IMG/VR virus record: IMGVR_UViG_3300043434_000971
Coordinates: 1-23,495 of that record
Length of the DNA stretch: 23,495 bases
Direction: 5' to 3' (one strand)
Source: a virus
Positions 8,087 to 15,433 of the stretch are shown here, in pieces. The stretch's first letter is position 1; each line of letters begins with the position of its first letter. Made by a program: the position numbers and the translations under genes. The notes beneath the pieces were generated by a model. It made no database searches and was not told the origin of the DNA. It was given only the letters and a program-made list of their open reading frames with translations.

Positions 8087-8493
8087 TGGATTTTCTTCTT
8101 TATCTTACTCCTATTGGAAATCAAATACTTAACAAAATTATTGCTAAAAATTATGTTATTAGGGAAAATGCTCCAATATGTAGGAATAAAGAATTATTTG
8201 GAACTTTAACTAGACCAGATTTTGTTATTTGTACTAATAATATTAAAAATACAATTAGTCCAGTAAAACATTACGTAAATGAAACTGTATATCACGAAGC
8301 AGTTCATGTAATTCATTCATGTAAACAGGGTCCAATTGGGATTAAAAATATACAGTTGGACTCTTGGAAACTGAATGATGTTATGAGGTCTTCAAAGATA
8401 ACAAAACAGCATCAAGTCTATGAACTTGAGGCATATTGGTTAGAAGATAAACCAGAATTGGTTAATGAGTATCTACAAAAATTTTGCTTTTAA
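8086..8493 (+). CDS. Small HExxH protein, putative zinc metallopeptidase
   Basis: The 135-residue protein carries HEAVH at residues 70-74 inside the helix-like stretch VYHEAVHVIHSC, then YELEAYW (112-118) about 40 residues later, where Glu113 or Glu115 could be a third metal ligand. HExxH with a downstream glutamate is the gluzincin-type zinc site, and the HEAVHVIHSC form resembles the compact ATP23-like peptidases. No signal peptide or membrane segment is visible, so it would act in the cytoplasm. It is inserted between the clamp and clamp-loader genes, joined to gp45 by TAATG and 3 bases from gp44. Whether it cuts proteins, and which, cannot be read here. Confidence 0.75.
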   Translation: MDFLLYLTPIGNQILNKIIAKNYVIRENAPICRNKELFGTLTRPDFVICTNNIKNTISPVKHYVNETVYHEAVHVIHSCKQGPIGIKNIQLDSWKLNDVMRSSKITKQHQVYELEAYWLEDKPELVNEYLQKFCF

Positions 8494-8496
8494 ATT

Positions 8497-9444
8497 ATGA
8501 GTCGTGATGAATTTCTTTGGGTCGAAAAGTATCGTCCCAAAACAATTGAAGAATGTATCCTCCCAGAGAATATTAAGAAAACGTTTAGAGATTTTCTAAA
8601 TAAGGGTGAAGTGCCTAATTTGCTTCTTGCTGGACCTGCAGGATGCGGAAAAACCACAGTTGCTAAGGCACTCTGTAATGAATTGGGAGTAGATGTTTAT
8701 GTCATTAACGGATCCGACGAAGGTAGATTCCTCGATACTGTCAGAAACAATGCGAAAAACTTTGCTTCGACCGTATCGCTTACGGCAACTGCTAAACACA
8801 AAGTCATCATCATTGATGAGGCAGATAATACAACCAACGATGTACAACTCCTCCTACGGGCGTTTACTGAGGAATTTAGTGGCAATTGCAGATTTATCTT
8901 CACCTGCAACTACAAAAACAAAATTATTGAACCTCTCCATTCCCGTTGTGCCGTTGTGGAGTTTTCAATCACATCCAAACAAAAACCCGCAATCGCAGCA
9001 GGATTTTTCAAAAGACTCCAGCAAATTCTTGAACTGGAAAACATTAAGTTCGATGCAAGAGTCCTTGCAGAACTCATCAATAAGCACTTCCCAGACTGGA
9101 GAAGAGTTCTCAACGAGTGCCAGAGGTATTCAGTGGGTGGAGAAATTGATACAGGTATTCTTTCTTCGTTCTCGGAGATAAAAACTGACGACCTTATTCG
9201 TAGTCTTAAGGAAAAGAATTTTCCCGATGTCCGTAAATGGGTAGTGAGTAATTTGGATAATGATTCTGGAACTCTTCTGCGTCGTGTTTATGATGCTTGC
9301 TATGAGTGTCTGGATGGACCTTCTATTGCTGCTGCTGTTCTTATCGTTGCTAAGTATCAGTATCAGGCAGCATTTGTAGCAGACCAAGAAATTAATCTTC
9401 TTGCTGCGTTAACTGAAATTATGGTGGATTGTAAATTTAAATGA
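8497..9444 (+). CDS. 44: Clamp loader large subunit gp44
   Basis: The 315-residue AAA+ ATPase matches T4 gp44 (319 residues). It has the WVEKYRPKTIEECILP N-terminus of clamp loaders, Walker A GPAGCGKTT (46-54), Walker B with DEAD (107-110), sensor 1 around FTCNYKNKI (135-143) and the arginine-finger SRC motif (149-151). With gp62 it opens and loads the gp45 ring onto primed DNA. The middle of the gene (about 8640-9170) is visibly richer in G+C than both ends and its neighbours (for example 26 of 60 bases in 8701-8760, against 12 of 60 in 8101-8160). The stop overlaps the next start as ATGA. Confidence 0.96.
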   Translation: MSRDEFLWVEKYRPKTIEECILPENIKKTFRDFLNKGEVPNLLLAGPAGCGKTTVAKALCNELGVDVYVINGSDEGRFLDTVRNNAKNFASTVSLTATAKHKVIIIDEADNTTNDVQLLLRAFTEEFSGNCRFIFTCNYKNKIIEPLHSRCAVVEFSITSKQKPAIAAGFFKRLQQILELENIKFDARVLAELINKHFPDWRRVLNECQRYSVGGEIDTGILSSFSEIKTDDLIRSLKEKNFPDVRKWVVSNLDNDSGTLLRRVYDACYECLDGPSIAAAVLIVAKYQYQAAFVADQEINLLAALTEIMVDCKFK

Positions 9445-9734
9445 TTAATGTAAAACTGCTTCGTATTACAACTGGTGAAGAAGTAATTGCTGAACTTCTT
9501 TCCGAAACGGAAGATACCATTACAGTTCAGAATGGTCTTGTAGTTCTTCCTACAAACAATGGAGTTGGTTTTGCTCCTTGGGCAACAGTAATTAGTAAAG
9601 ACAATCCAGAAATCACTGTTTCTAAGCAGCATATTGTCTACATTGTGGAACTCCAAGAAGAAGTTGCCCAAAAATATAATGAAATGTTTGGGAGTAAATT
9701 GATTACTCCAAATGATAAAAAAATTATTATTTGA
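9441..9734 (+). CDS. Small conserved protein, Sm/SH3-barrel-like family (paralog B)
   Basis: This 97-residue protein is the shortest complete form of the family also found at 2793, 11212 and 11504. It has MINVKLLRITTGEEVIAEL (1-19), a TITVQNGLVV strand (26-35), GFAPWATV (43-50), IVYIVEL (65-71) and KYNEMFG (78-84). Five short strands and a C-terminal helix would fit an Sm/SH3-like barrel, but the fold is inferred. It sits inside the clamp-loader operon, overlapping gp44 by 4 bases and lying just before gp62, so it should be made together with them. No function is known to me. Confidence 0.8.
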   Translation: MINVKLLRITTGEEVIAELLSETEDTITVQNGLVVLPTNNGVGFAPWATVISKDNPEITVSKQHIVYIVELQEEVAQKYNEMFGSKLITPNDKKIII

Positions 9735-9736
9735 CG

Positions 9737-10129
9737 ATGAGTAATTCAATTGAATTGAAAGATTGGTTAAACTCAATTAATCAATCCAAAAAGAATCTTA
9801 TTGATGAAGATTCCTCGTATGAGAAAGAATATCCACCATATATTGTAAATAAATGTCTTAGTGGAAGTATTGATTGTATTATGTTAGTCAATGAGTTAAA
9901 TATAAACAATCGATTGGATAAAAAACTTCAATATGATTTTCTTATAAATACTGTGAGAACCAAGAAGAGATTTTCTCCTTGGATAAAAAAAGAAAAAATT
10001 AAAGACCTTGAATACGTCAAATCTTACTATGGTTATAGTACCGAGAAGGCAGAGCAAGCGTTGAGAATTCTTTCTAAAGAACAAATCGATTTTATTAAAC
10101 AAAAACTTGATGTTGGAGGAACAAAATGA
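9737..10129 (+). CDS. 62: Clamp loader small subunit gp62
   Basis: The protein (130 residues from ATG 9737) is called from position between gp44 and regA and from the pattern YPPYIVNKCLSGSIDCIMLV, then RTKKRFSPWIKKEK and a helical end with ALRILSKEQIDFIKQKL. This parallels T4 gp62, where a similar N-terminal segment is followed by RGKRYGKWAK. T4 gp62 has 187 residues, so this form is short, as I recall for marine relatives. It forms the one-to-four complex with gp44. TTG at 9731 would add two residues and overlaps the previous stop; ATG 9737 is the more usual choice. Confidence 0.85.
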   Translation: MSNSIELKDWLNSINQSKKNLIDEDSSYEKEYPPYIVNKCLSGSIDCIMLVNELNINNRLDKKLQYDFLINTVRTKKRFSPWIKKEKIKDLEYVKSYYGYSTEKAEQALRILSKEQIDFIKQKLDVGGTK

Positions 10130-10569
10130 GTGTCGTTCAAGAACCTGAGGTGAAATGGTCACCAGACCAAATGGTGGAAGTTATTCTTAATGAACCAGAT
10201 GATTTTTTGAAGGTTCGTGAGACTCTTACCAGAATTGGTGTCGCATCACGGAAAGAGAAAAAGATTTATCAATCTTGTCATATTTTGCATAAGCAAGGTA
10301 AGTATTATCTAGTTCACTTTAAAGAATTGTTTGCACTGGACGGTAAACCAGCAAACCTTACTGTAAATGATATTCAACGTAGAAATAGAATTTCCCAACT
10401 ACTTGCTGACTGGGGACTTATAACAATCGTTGATGTATCTAAAATTTCCGATATTGCACCATTAAATCAAATTAAAGTTTTATCGTTTAAAGATAAGGGT
10501 GATTGGATTTTGGAAACAAAATATAATATTGGTGCCAAAAAAAAGAGGGGTGAAGGGGAAACCGAATAA
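10126..10569 (+). CDS. regA: RegA translational repressor
   Basis: The 147-residue product contains the T4 RegA core: EPDDFLKVRETLTRIGVAS, YQSCHILHKQGKYYLVHFKE and LLADWGLITIV, all nearly collinear with T4 RegA (122 residues). RegA binds the start regions of many phage early mRNAs, including clamp and clamp-loader messages in T4, and blocks translation. Compared with T4 it has about 15 extra N-terminal residues; T4 would start at Met16. I keep ATG 10126 because GGAGG lies 6 bases upstream and the start overlaps the gp62 stop as ATGA. A lysine-rich tail (KKKRGEGE) follows the core. A terminator lies just downstream. Confidence 0.95.
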   Translation: MSVVQEPEVKWSPDQMVEVILNEPDDFLKVRETLTRIGVASRKEKKIYQSCHILHKQGKYYLVHFKELFALDGKPANLTVNDIQRRNRISQLLADWGLITIVDVSKISDIAPLNQIKVLSFKDKGDWILETKYNIGAKKKRGEGETE

Positions 10570-10576
10570 TTTTGTA

Positions 10577-10600
10577 GGGAGGGCAACACCTCCCTTTTTT
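10577..10600 (+). terminator. Rho-independent terminator after RegA
   Basis: A 6-bp G-C-rich stem (GGGAGG with CCTCCC) with a 6-base loop GCAACA is followed by six T. It ends the clamp/clamp-loader/RegA transcript 8 bases after the regA stop. Confidence 0.9.
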
Positions 10601-10609
10601 GTTTGGGTG

Positions 10610-10620
10610 TGATATATAAT
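10610..10620 (+). promoter_or_regulatory. Probable promoter for Hsp20
   Basis: The stretch TGATATATAAT contains TATAAT (10615-10620) and, in a second register, an extended -10 form TG-A-TATATA. No good -35 box lies at 16-18 bases upstream, where the terminator T-tract is. Its place between a terminator and a leader favours a real promoter. Confidence 0.6.
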
Positions 10621-10624
10621 AATA

Positions 10625-10670
10625 CGGATGCCTTCGGGGTCCACAAAAAACAAACTCGCTTTTAAAGGAG
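10625..10670 (+). promoter_or_regulatory. Structured leader and ribosome site of Hsp20
   Basis: Bases 10626-10642 can form a hairpin (GGAT, bulged G, CC, TTCG loop, GGGTCC) with a very stable UUCG tetraloop at the expected 5' end of the message. An unstructured A-rich stretch follows and then AAAGGAG (10664-10670), 8 bases before ATG 10679. A 5' UUCG hairpin usually protects mRNA from decay. This leader type looks familiar to me from cyanophage highly expressed genes, but that is memory, not a search. Confidence 0.55.
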
Positions 10671-10678
10671 CTACAATA

Positions 10679-11113
10679 ATGACTAATCTTACCCGTTATA
10701 CGGCTGCGGATCTTACTACCTTAATGGATAGAATTACTCGCAATAGCATTGGAATGGATCAATATTTTGATAAACTGTTTAATATTCATGAGACCGCATC
10801 AAATTATCCACCATACAATCTTGTTCAAGTAAGTAATGTAGAATCAAAACTTGAAATTGCACTTGCTGGGTTTAAAAAGGAGGAAGTACATGTATACACA
10901 GAGTATGGAAAACTTTTTATCGAAGGACAAAAAGAGGATAAAGAGTCTGATACCAACTACGTCTATAAGGGATTGGCTCAGAGAAGTTTCAAAAGAGCAT
11001 GGACATTATCAGACGACACCGAAGTACGAGAGGTTGTATTCGAGAATGGACTATTGACAGTTGCTCTTCGAAAAATCGTACCAGAGCACCACACAAGAAA
11101 AGATTATCTATAA
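10679..11113 (+). CDS. Small heat-shock protein Hsp20 (IbpA-like)
   Basis: The 144-residue product has a helical N-terminal arm (1-40), then an alpha-crystallin domain (about 45-132): YNLVQVSNVESKLEIALAGF, KLFIEGQKE, the QRSFKRAWTL strand and FENGLLTVALRK (121-132) with the conserved G-x-L. Small Hsps hold unfolded proteins without ATP; in marine T4-like phages they are widespread and are thought to help folding or scaffold assembly during infection. The reading frame opens earlier, at ATG 10628, but that codon lies in the leader hairpin and has no ribosome site. ATG 10679 has AAAGGAG at proper distance, so I use it. It is a single-gene unit between two terminators. Confidence 0.93.
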   Translation: MTNLTRYTAADLTTLMDRITRNSIGMDQYFDKLFNIHETASNYPPYNLVQVSNVESKLEIALAGFKKEEVHVYTEYGKLFIEGQKEDKESDTNYVYKGLAQRSFKRAWTLSDDTEVREVVFENGLLTVALRKIVPEHHTRKDYL

Positions 11114-11116
11114 ATA
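11109..11116 (+). promoter_or_regulatory. Perfect late-promoter box at the Hsp20 stop codon
   Basis: TATAAATA, an exact match to the T4 late consensus, overlaps the hsp20 stop codon. A transcript from here would start near 11121 and meet the terminator at 11139-11179, giving an RNA of about 60 bases unless polymerase reads through. Confidence 0.5.
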
Positions 11117-11138
11117 TATTTGAATATCGTCGGCGCAT

Positions 11139-11179
11139 GGGGAGCAACTGGCAAAATCCAGTTGACTTCCCCTTTTTTT
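11139..11179 (+). terminator. Strong Rho-independent terminator after Hsp20
   Basis: The stem has two parts: GGGGAG pairing with TTCCCC (one G-T pair) and CAACTGG pairing with CCAGTTG, separated by a 2-base bulge, with loop CAAAAT. Seven T follow (11173-11179). With 13 pairs it is the longest terminator of the window. Confidence 0.95.
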
Positions 11180-11190
11180 CTTGCTAAAAT
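11162..11190 (+). promoter_or_regulatory. Sigma70 promoter embedded in the terminator
   Basis: TTGACT (11162-11167), inside the 3' arm of the terminator stem, is 17 bases from TAAAAT (11185-11190), which carries the extended -10 TG at 11182-11183. Transcription would start near 11197, about 15 bases before the next ATG, which has GGAG at 11203-11206. It would drive the two small paralogs and gp43 polymerase and probably the genes to 17389. Confidence 0.72.
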
Positions 11191-11211
11191 TATGATACGT
11201 GTGGAGTAAAA

Positions 11212-11544
11212 ATGACCGTAAAACTTGCTGTCCTTAAGTCTGGGGAAGATGTAATTGCAGACATCAAAGAACTGGTTGATGATGAAGGAAATGTAGTTTC
11301 GTTAATTTTTTCAAATCCAGTCATAGTGAAATTAATTTCACCACAAACTTTACTTGAGGGTGAAAAGGAGCATGAATATAAAATTGCTTTTTATCCCTGG
11401 ATGCCATTATCTTTTGATAAAAATATTCCAGTAAAAAAAGATTGGATTGTTACTATTGTTGAACCTGTTGAAATGGTAAAAAAATCATATGAGGAGAGAA
11501 TGAATGGAAAAGGACAAGACAATAATGTTGATATTATTGATTGA
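11212..11544 (+). CDS. Small conserved protein, Sm/SH3-barrel-like family (paralog C)
   Basis: The 110-residue protein is the third family member: MTVKLAVLKSGEDVIADI (1-18), LIFSNPVIVKLIS (31-43), FYPWMPLSF (60-68), WIVTIVEPVEMV (78-89) and SYEERMNG (92-99). It keeps the central NPV and PW motifs and has a longer loop (about 44-58) before PW than paralog B. It is first in the transcript that leads to gp43, with GGAG 5 bases before its ATG. Its last 41 bases overlap the next gene in another frame. Function unknown; the barrel fold and a nucleic-acid role are inference. Confidence 0.82.
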   Translation: MTVKLAVLKSGEDVIADIKELVDDEGNVVSLIFSNPVIVKLISPQTLLEGEKEHEYKIAFYPWMPLSFDKNIPVKKDWIVTIVEPVEMVKKSYEERMNGKGQDNNVDIID

Positions 11545-11767
11545 TAATATCTCTTTAATATCTGAAATTGAAGAAGTAGTAGTAGATTTTGGTGAACCAA
11601 ATTGCAAGCTAACAAATCCATATCTGATAAAAGATAATATCGAACTATCTCCCTGGTTGACCGAATATACGAAAACAAAGGAATTGATGATAAGTTCGGA
11701 TAAGATTCTGACTATCGTTGAACCAAAGAAAACCTTGCTTGACAAATATCTAGAACTTACACAATGA
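11504..11767 (+). CDS. Small conserved protein, Sm/SH3-barrel-like family (paralog D, diverged)
   Basis: The 87-residue product keeps the second half of the family pattern: KLTNPYLI (35-42), ELSPWLTEY (47-55), KILTIVEPKKTLLDKYLEL (67-85). The first strand has lost the GE-[ED] signature (LLIDNISLISEIEEV), so it is the most diverged paralog. Two starts are possible: ATG 11504 with GGAG 7 bases upstream, and ATG 11525 with AAAGGA about 10 bases upstream; the latter would bring its N-terminus in line with paralogs B and C. It overlaps paralog C by 41 bases and gp43 by 4 bases, so its making is tied to both. Confidence 0.75.
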   Translation: MEKDKTIMLILLIDNISLISEIEEVVVDFGEPNCKLTNPYLIKDNIELSPWLTEYTKTKELMISSDKILTIVEPKKTLLDKYLELTQ

Positions 11768-14262
11768 GATTTTACACCAACGTCTATGAAAAATTTAATA
11801 AAATGTTGGTCCGTGGATATGACAATGGTGAATATTTTCAAATAGAAGAAGACTATCAACCTACACTATTTGTTCCTTCAAAGAAAAAAACAAAGTATAG
11901 AACTCTGGACGGTTATGCAGTAGAACCAATTCAACCTGGAAAAATTTCTGATTGTAAGGAATTTCTTGATAAGTATTCTAAGGTTGAGGGTTTTACTGTT
12001 TATGGAAATGATAACTATAAAGCACAATACATTTCCGACAAATATCCAGAGGATGAAATCAAATTTGATATTGCAAAGATTAGACTCTTTACCATCGATA
12101 TTGAGGTTTCCGCCGAAAGTGGATTCCCCAATGTATTTGATTGTGCCGAAGAGATTCTAACAATCACTCTTCAGAATTATGCAACAAAGCAAATTATTTG
12201 TTTTGCTAATAGAAGGGATTATGAAAATACTCGTAAAGACCTAGCATATGTTAAGTGTTCTGATGAGATTGATTTGATTAATCGGTTTCTTGCATTTTGG
12301 CAACAAAATACTCCAGATGCCATTACTGGATGGAACTGTGAATTGTATGATATTCCATATATCGCAGGACGTATTGAACGTATTCTTGGAGAAAAGGAAG
12401 CACGTCGTCTTTCTCCTTGGGGAAACATTCGTAGAAAAGAACTTGTAATTCAAGGAAGAGAGCAAATCTCTTATGAGATTGCAGGAGTATCTGTGATTGA
12501 CTATCTTGATTTGTATAAGAAATTTACTTATACAAATCAGGAGTCATATCGTCTTGACCATATTGCATTTGTGGAATTGGGACAGAAAAAACTTGACCAC
12601 TCCGAGTTTGATACTTTTCGAGAGTTTTATACAAAAGACTGGCAAAAATTCGTTGATTATAACATCAAAGACGTTGAACTTGTTGACCAATTGGAAGACA
12701 AGATGAAACTTATTGAGTTGTTATTAACTATGGCATATGATGCTAAAGTTAATTACAATGATGTGTTTTTTCAGGTAAGAACTTGGGATGCTATTATTTA
12801 CAACTATCTTAAAAAAAGGAATATTGTTATTCCTCCAAAAGATAAGTCATCAAAAGATGAAAAGTATGCTGGAGCATATGTTAAAGAACCAATTCCTGGC
12901 ATTTATGATTGGGTGGTGAACTTTGACCTTAATTCTCTATATCCTCACCTAATTATGCAGTACAATATTTCTCCAGAAACTTTGGTGGATGAAAAGCACC
13001 CGCAAGCAACTGTAGATAAGATTCTACATGAAAAAATAAATTTTGAATTATATAAAGACTATGCGGTATGTGCTAATGGTGCGATGTATCGTAAAGATAT
13101 AAAGGGATTTCTTCCAGAGTTGATGGAAAAGATGTATGGAGACCGAGTTATCTTCAAAAAGAAGATGATTGAGGCAAAACGGGCATACGAGAAAACTCCA
13201 ACCAAAGAATTGGAAAAGGAGATTGCCCGTTGTAATAACATTCAGATGGCAAAGAAGATTTCCCTGAACTCTGCTTATGGTGCCATTGGAAATCAGTATT
13301 TTCGTTACTATAAGTTGGCAAACGCAGAAGCAATTACCCTATCTGGTCAGGTTTCAATTCGTTGGATTGAAGGTAAAATGAACAAGTATCTAAATAAAGT
13401 GTTGAAAACGGAAGACATTGATTATGTTATTGCTTCAGATACTGATTCTATCTATCTTAATATGGGTCCTTTGGTTGAACGTGTATACAAAGGAAGAGAG
13501 ACGACTCGTGAGAAGGTTGTTGATTTCCTTGACAAGATCTGTAAAGTGGAACTTGAGCCTTATATTGAAAGTTCTTACCAAGAATTGGCTGACTATGTGA
13601 ATGCGTATGAACAGAAAATGCAGATGAAACGGGAGAATATTGCCGACCGTGGAATCTGGACTGCCAAGAAACGATACATTCTTAATGTTTGGGATAGTGA
13701 AGGTGTTCGATACGAACAACCAAAACTTAAGATTATGGGACTAGAAGCAGTTAAGTCTTCTACTCCTGCTCCTTGTCGTCAAATGATTAAGGATGCCCTT
13801 AAACTTATCATGACTAAGACTGAAGATGATATGATTAACTATATTGAAAAATCCAGACAAGAGTTTAGTAATTTTTCTGTAGAAGAAATTTCCTTTCCAA
13901 GAACTGTATCTGATGTAGTTAAACATAAAGCACATGCAACAATCTATGGAAAGGGAACACCAATTCATGTTCGTGGTGCTCTTCTTTATAATCATCTTAT
14001 TAAAGAGAAAAAATTGGATAAAAAATATGCAGCAATTCAAAATGGTGAAAAGATTAAATTTTGCTATTTAAAACTTCCAAATCCTATCCGAGAAAATGTA
14101 ATTTCTTACATTCAAGAATTTCCAAAGGAACTCGGTCTGGACAAATACATTGACTATGAATTACAATTCAATAAAGCATTCTTGGAACCCATGAAGGTTA
14201 TTCTTGATGCAATTGGATGGAAAGTAGAAAAAACAATTACCCTAGAATCATTTTTTGCCTAA
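11764..14262 (+). CDS. 43: DNA polymerase gp43 (family B)
   Basis: The 832-residue protein is the replicative polymerase with 3'-5' proofreading (T4 gp43 has 898 residues). Exonuclease motifs: Exo I DIEV (112-115), Exo II with NCELYDIPY (191-199), Exo III Y299-x3-D303. Polymerase motifs: A FDLNSLYP (387-394), B KKISLNSAYG (497-506), C DTDS (559-562). All catalytic aspartates are present. It works with the gp45 clamp, loaded by gp44/62. The start overlaps paralog D as ATGA and the stop overlaps the next gene as TAATG. I see no intein or intron; the frame is uninterrupted through the motifs. Confidence 0.97.
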   Translation: MRFYTNVYEKFNKMLVRGYDNGEYFQIEEDYQPTLFVPSKKKTKYRTLDGYAVEPIQPGKISDCKEFLDKYSKVEGFTVYGNDNYKAQYISDKYPEDEIKFDIAKIRLFTIDIEVSAESGFPNVFDCAEEILTITLQNYATKQIICFANRRDYENTRKDLAYVKCSDEIDLINRFLAFWQQNTPDAITGWNCELYDIPYIAGRIERILGEKEARRLSPWGNIRRKELVIQGREQISYEIAGVSVIDYLDLYKKFTYTNQESYRLDHIAFVELGQKKLDHSEFDTFREFYTKDWQKFVDYNIKDVELVDQLEDKMKLIELLLTMAYDAKVNYNDVFFQVRTWDAIIYNYLKKRNIVIPPKDKSSKDEKYAGAYVKEPIPGIYDWVVNFDLNSLYPHLIMQYNISPETLVDEKHPQATVDKILHEKINFELYKDYAVCANGAMYRKDIKGFLPELMEKMYGDRVIFKKKMIEAKRAYEKTPTKELEKEIARCNNIQMAKKISLNSAYGAIGNQYFRYYKLANAEAITLSGQVSIRWIEGKMNKYLNKVLKTEDIDYVIASDTDSIYLNMGPLVERVYKGRETTREKVVDFLDKICKVELEPYIESSYQELADYVNAYEQKMQMKRENIADRGIWTAKKRYILNVWDSEGVRYEQPKLKIMGLEAVKSSTPAPCRQMIKDALKLIMTKTEDDMINYIEKSRQEFSNFSVEEISFPRTVSDVVKHKAHATIYGKGTPIHVRGALLYNHLIKEKKLDKKYAAIQNGEKIKFCYLKLPNPIRENVISYIQEFPKELGLDKYIDYELQFNKAFLEPMKVILDAIGWKVEKTITLESFFA

Positions 14263-14426
14263 TGGATTTGCCTATTAACGATAAAGAACTGGACACGATT
14301 GTAAAAGCAATGTCTCTTGGTGGAGATACTGCTTTATATCAAAAACTTAAACTTGTGAAGGAACTGAAGGAACAGGGACTTCCTTATAAAAAAATTCTCC
14401 GTGAAGATTATGGGATGGTAGCATAA
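14262..14426 (+). CDS. Small conserved protein between gp43 and UvsX
   Basis: The 54-residue product ([17 protein letters not shown]..., ending LREDYGMVA) is linked at both ends by TAATG overlaps to gp43 and uvsX, which supports it as a real coupled gene. The frame extends upstream into gp43, but the natural start is ATG 14262. It is highly charged and probably all helix, with no motif I recognise. I recall a small gene at this place in other marine T4-like phages. Function unknown; position suggests a replication or recombination accessory. Confidence 0.8.
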   Translation: MDLPINDKELDTIVKAMSLGGDTALYQKLKLVKELKEQGLPYKKILREDYGMVA

Positions 14427-15433
14427 TGGATTTTCTTAAAGATATTGTAAAAGAAATAGGTGGTGAGTATACACAACTTGCTGCTGATATTGATGAGACT
14501 GAAACTTATGTTGACACAGGTTCGTTCATTTTTAACGCACTGGTTTCGGGTAGTTTACTTGGTGGTGTATCTGGGAATAAGATTACTGCTATTGCTGGAG
14601 AGTCTTCTACTGGAAAGACTTTCTTCTCTCTCGCTGTGGTTAAGAACTTTCTTGATAATAACCCCGATGGTTATTGCCTCTACTTTGATACTGAGGCTGC
14701 TGTAACTAAGTCTTTACTTCAAAGTCGTGGTCTTGATATTAATCGAATCGTTGTAGTCAATGTTGTGACTATTGAAGAATTTCGTTCAAAGGCACTTAAA
14801 GCAGTTGATTTGTATCTAAAGAAGAAAGAAGCAGAACGCAAACCTTGTATGTTTGTATTAGACTCCTTAGGTATGCTTTCAACTGAAAAAGAAATTCAAG
14901 ATGCATTAGATGATAAGCAAGTCCGTGATATGACAAAATCACAACTTGTAAAAGGTGCATTTAGGATGCTAACTTTGAAATTGGGACAAGCAAAAATCCC
15001 AATGATAGTTACTAATCATACTTATGATGTTGTTGGTTCTTATGTGCCAACTAAGGAAATGAGTGGAGGTTCGGGACTTAAGTATGCAGCATCCACAATC
15101 ATCTATCTGTCTAAGAAAAAAGAAAAAGATGGAACAGAAGTTGTTGGAAATATAATTAAAGCAACAACTCACAAGTCTCGTTTGAGTAAAGAGAATAAAA
15201 CAGTTGAGGTTCGTTTGTTCTATGATGAACGTGGACTCGATAAGTATTACGGTCTTCTTGACCTTGCAGAGAAGTATGGTATCTTTGAAAAATCTGGGAC
15301 AAGATATCAAGTTCCCGATGGTACTTCGCAATACGGAAAAACCATTATGGATAATCCAGAAAAGTATTTTACTGGAGATGTAATGCAAGCACTTGACGAG
15401 GTAGCACAAAAAGAATTTTCATACGGAGGGTAA
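14426..15433 (+). CDS. uvsX: UvsX RecA-like recombinase
   Basis: The 335-residue protein has the RecA core: Walker A GESSTGKT (58-65), YFDTEAAV (86-93), Walker B MFVLDS (142-147), a [20 protein letters not shown] segment with L2-type [10 protein letters not shown]4 UvsX has 391 residues. UvsX forms filaments on single-stranded DNA, loaded by UvsY, and carries out strand exchange for recombination-dependent replication and repair. TAATG overlaps join it to the 54-residue gene before it and to gp41 after it. Confidence 0.95.
   Translation: MDFLKDIVKEIGGEYTQLAADIDETETYVDTGSFIFNALVSGSLLGGVSGNKITAIAGESSTGKTFFSLAVVKNFLDNNPDGYCLYFDTEAAVTKSLLQSRGLDINRIVVVNVVTIEEFRSKALKAVDLYLKKKEAERKPCMFVLDSLGMLSTEKEIQDALDDKQVRDMTKSQLVKGAFRMLTLKLGQAKIPMIVTNHTYDVVGSYVPTKEMSGGSGLKYAASTIIYLSKKKEKDGTEVVGNIIKATTHKSRLSKENKTVEVRLFYDERGLDKYYGLLDLAEKYGIFEKSGTRYQVPDGTSQYGKTIMDNPEKYFTGDVMQALDEVAQKEFSYGG

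Noticed and set aside
8693-9181. Open frame of 162 codons in another + frame inside gp44, plus several - strand frames
   Set aside because: The G+C-richer middle of gp44 has fewer chance stops. The gp44 motifs lie in the main frame and the others show no domain.
10628-10678. Upstream in-frame ATG for Hsp20
   Set aside because: It lies in the leader hairpin, has no ribosome site, and would add 17 residues before a well-placed start with AAAGGAG.
11181-11196. TTGCTA and TATGAT as a promoter before paralog C
   Set aside because: The boxes are only 4 bases apart; the pair TTGACT and TAAAAT with 17-base spacing fits far better.
14969-15409. Antisense frame of 146 codons opposite UvsX
   Set aside because: Cys/Ser/Ile-rich product with no motif, fully covered by a certain gene; no upstream signal.
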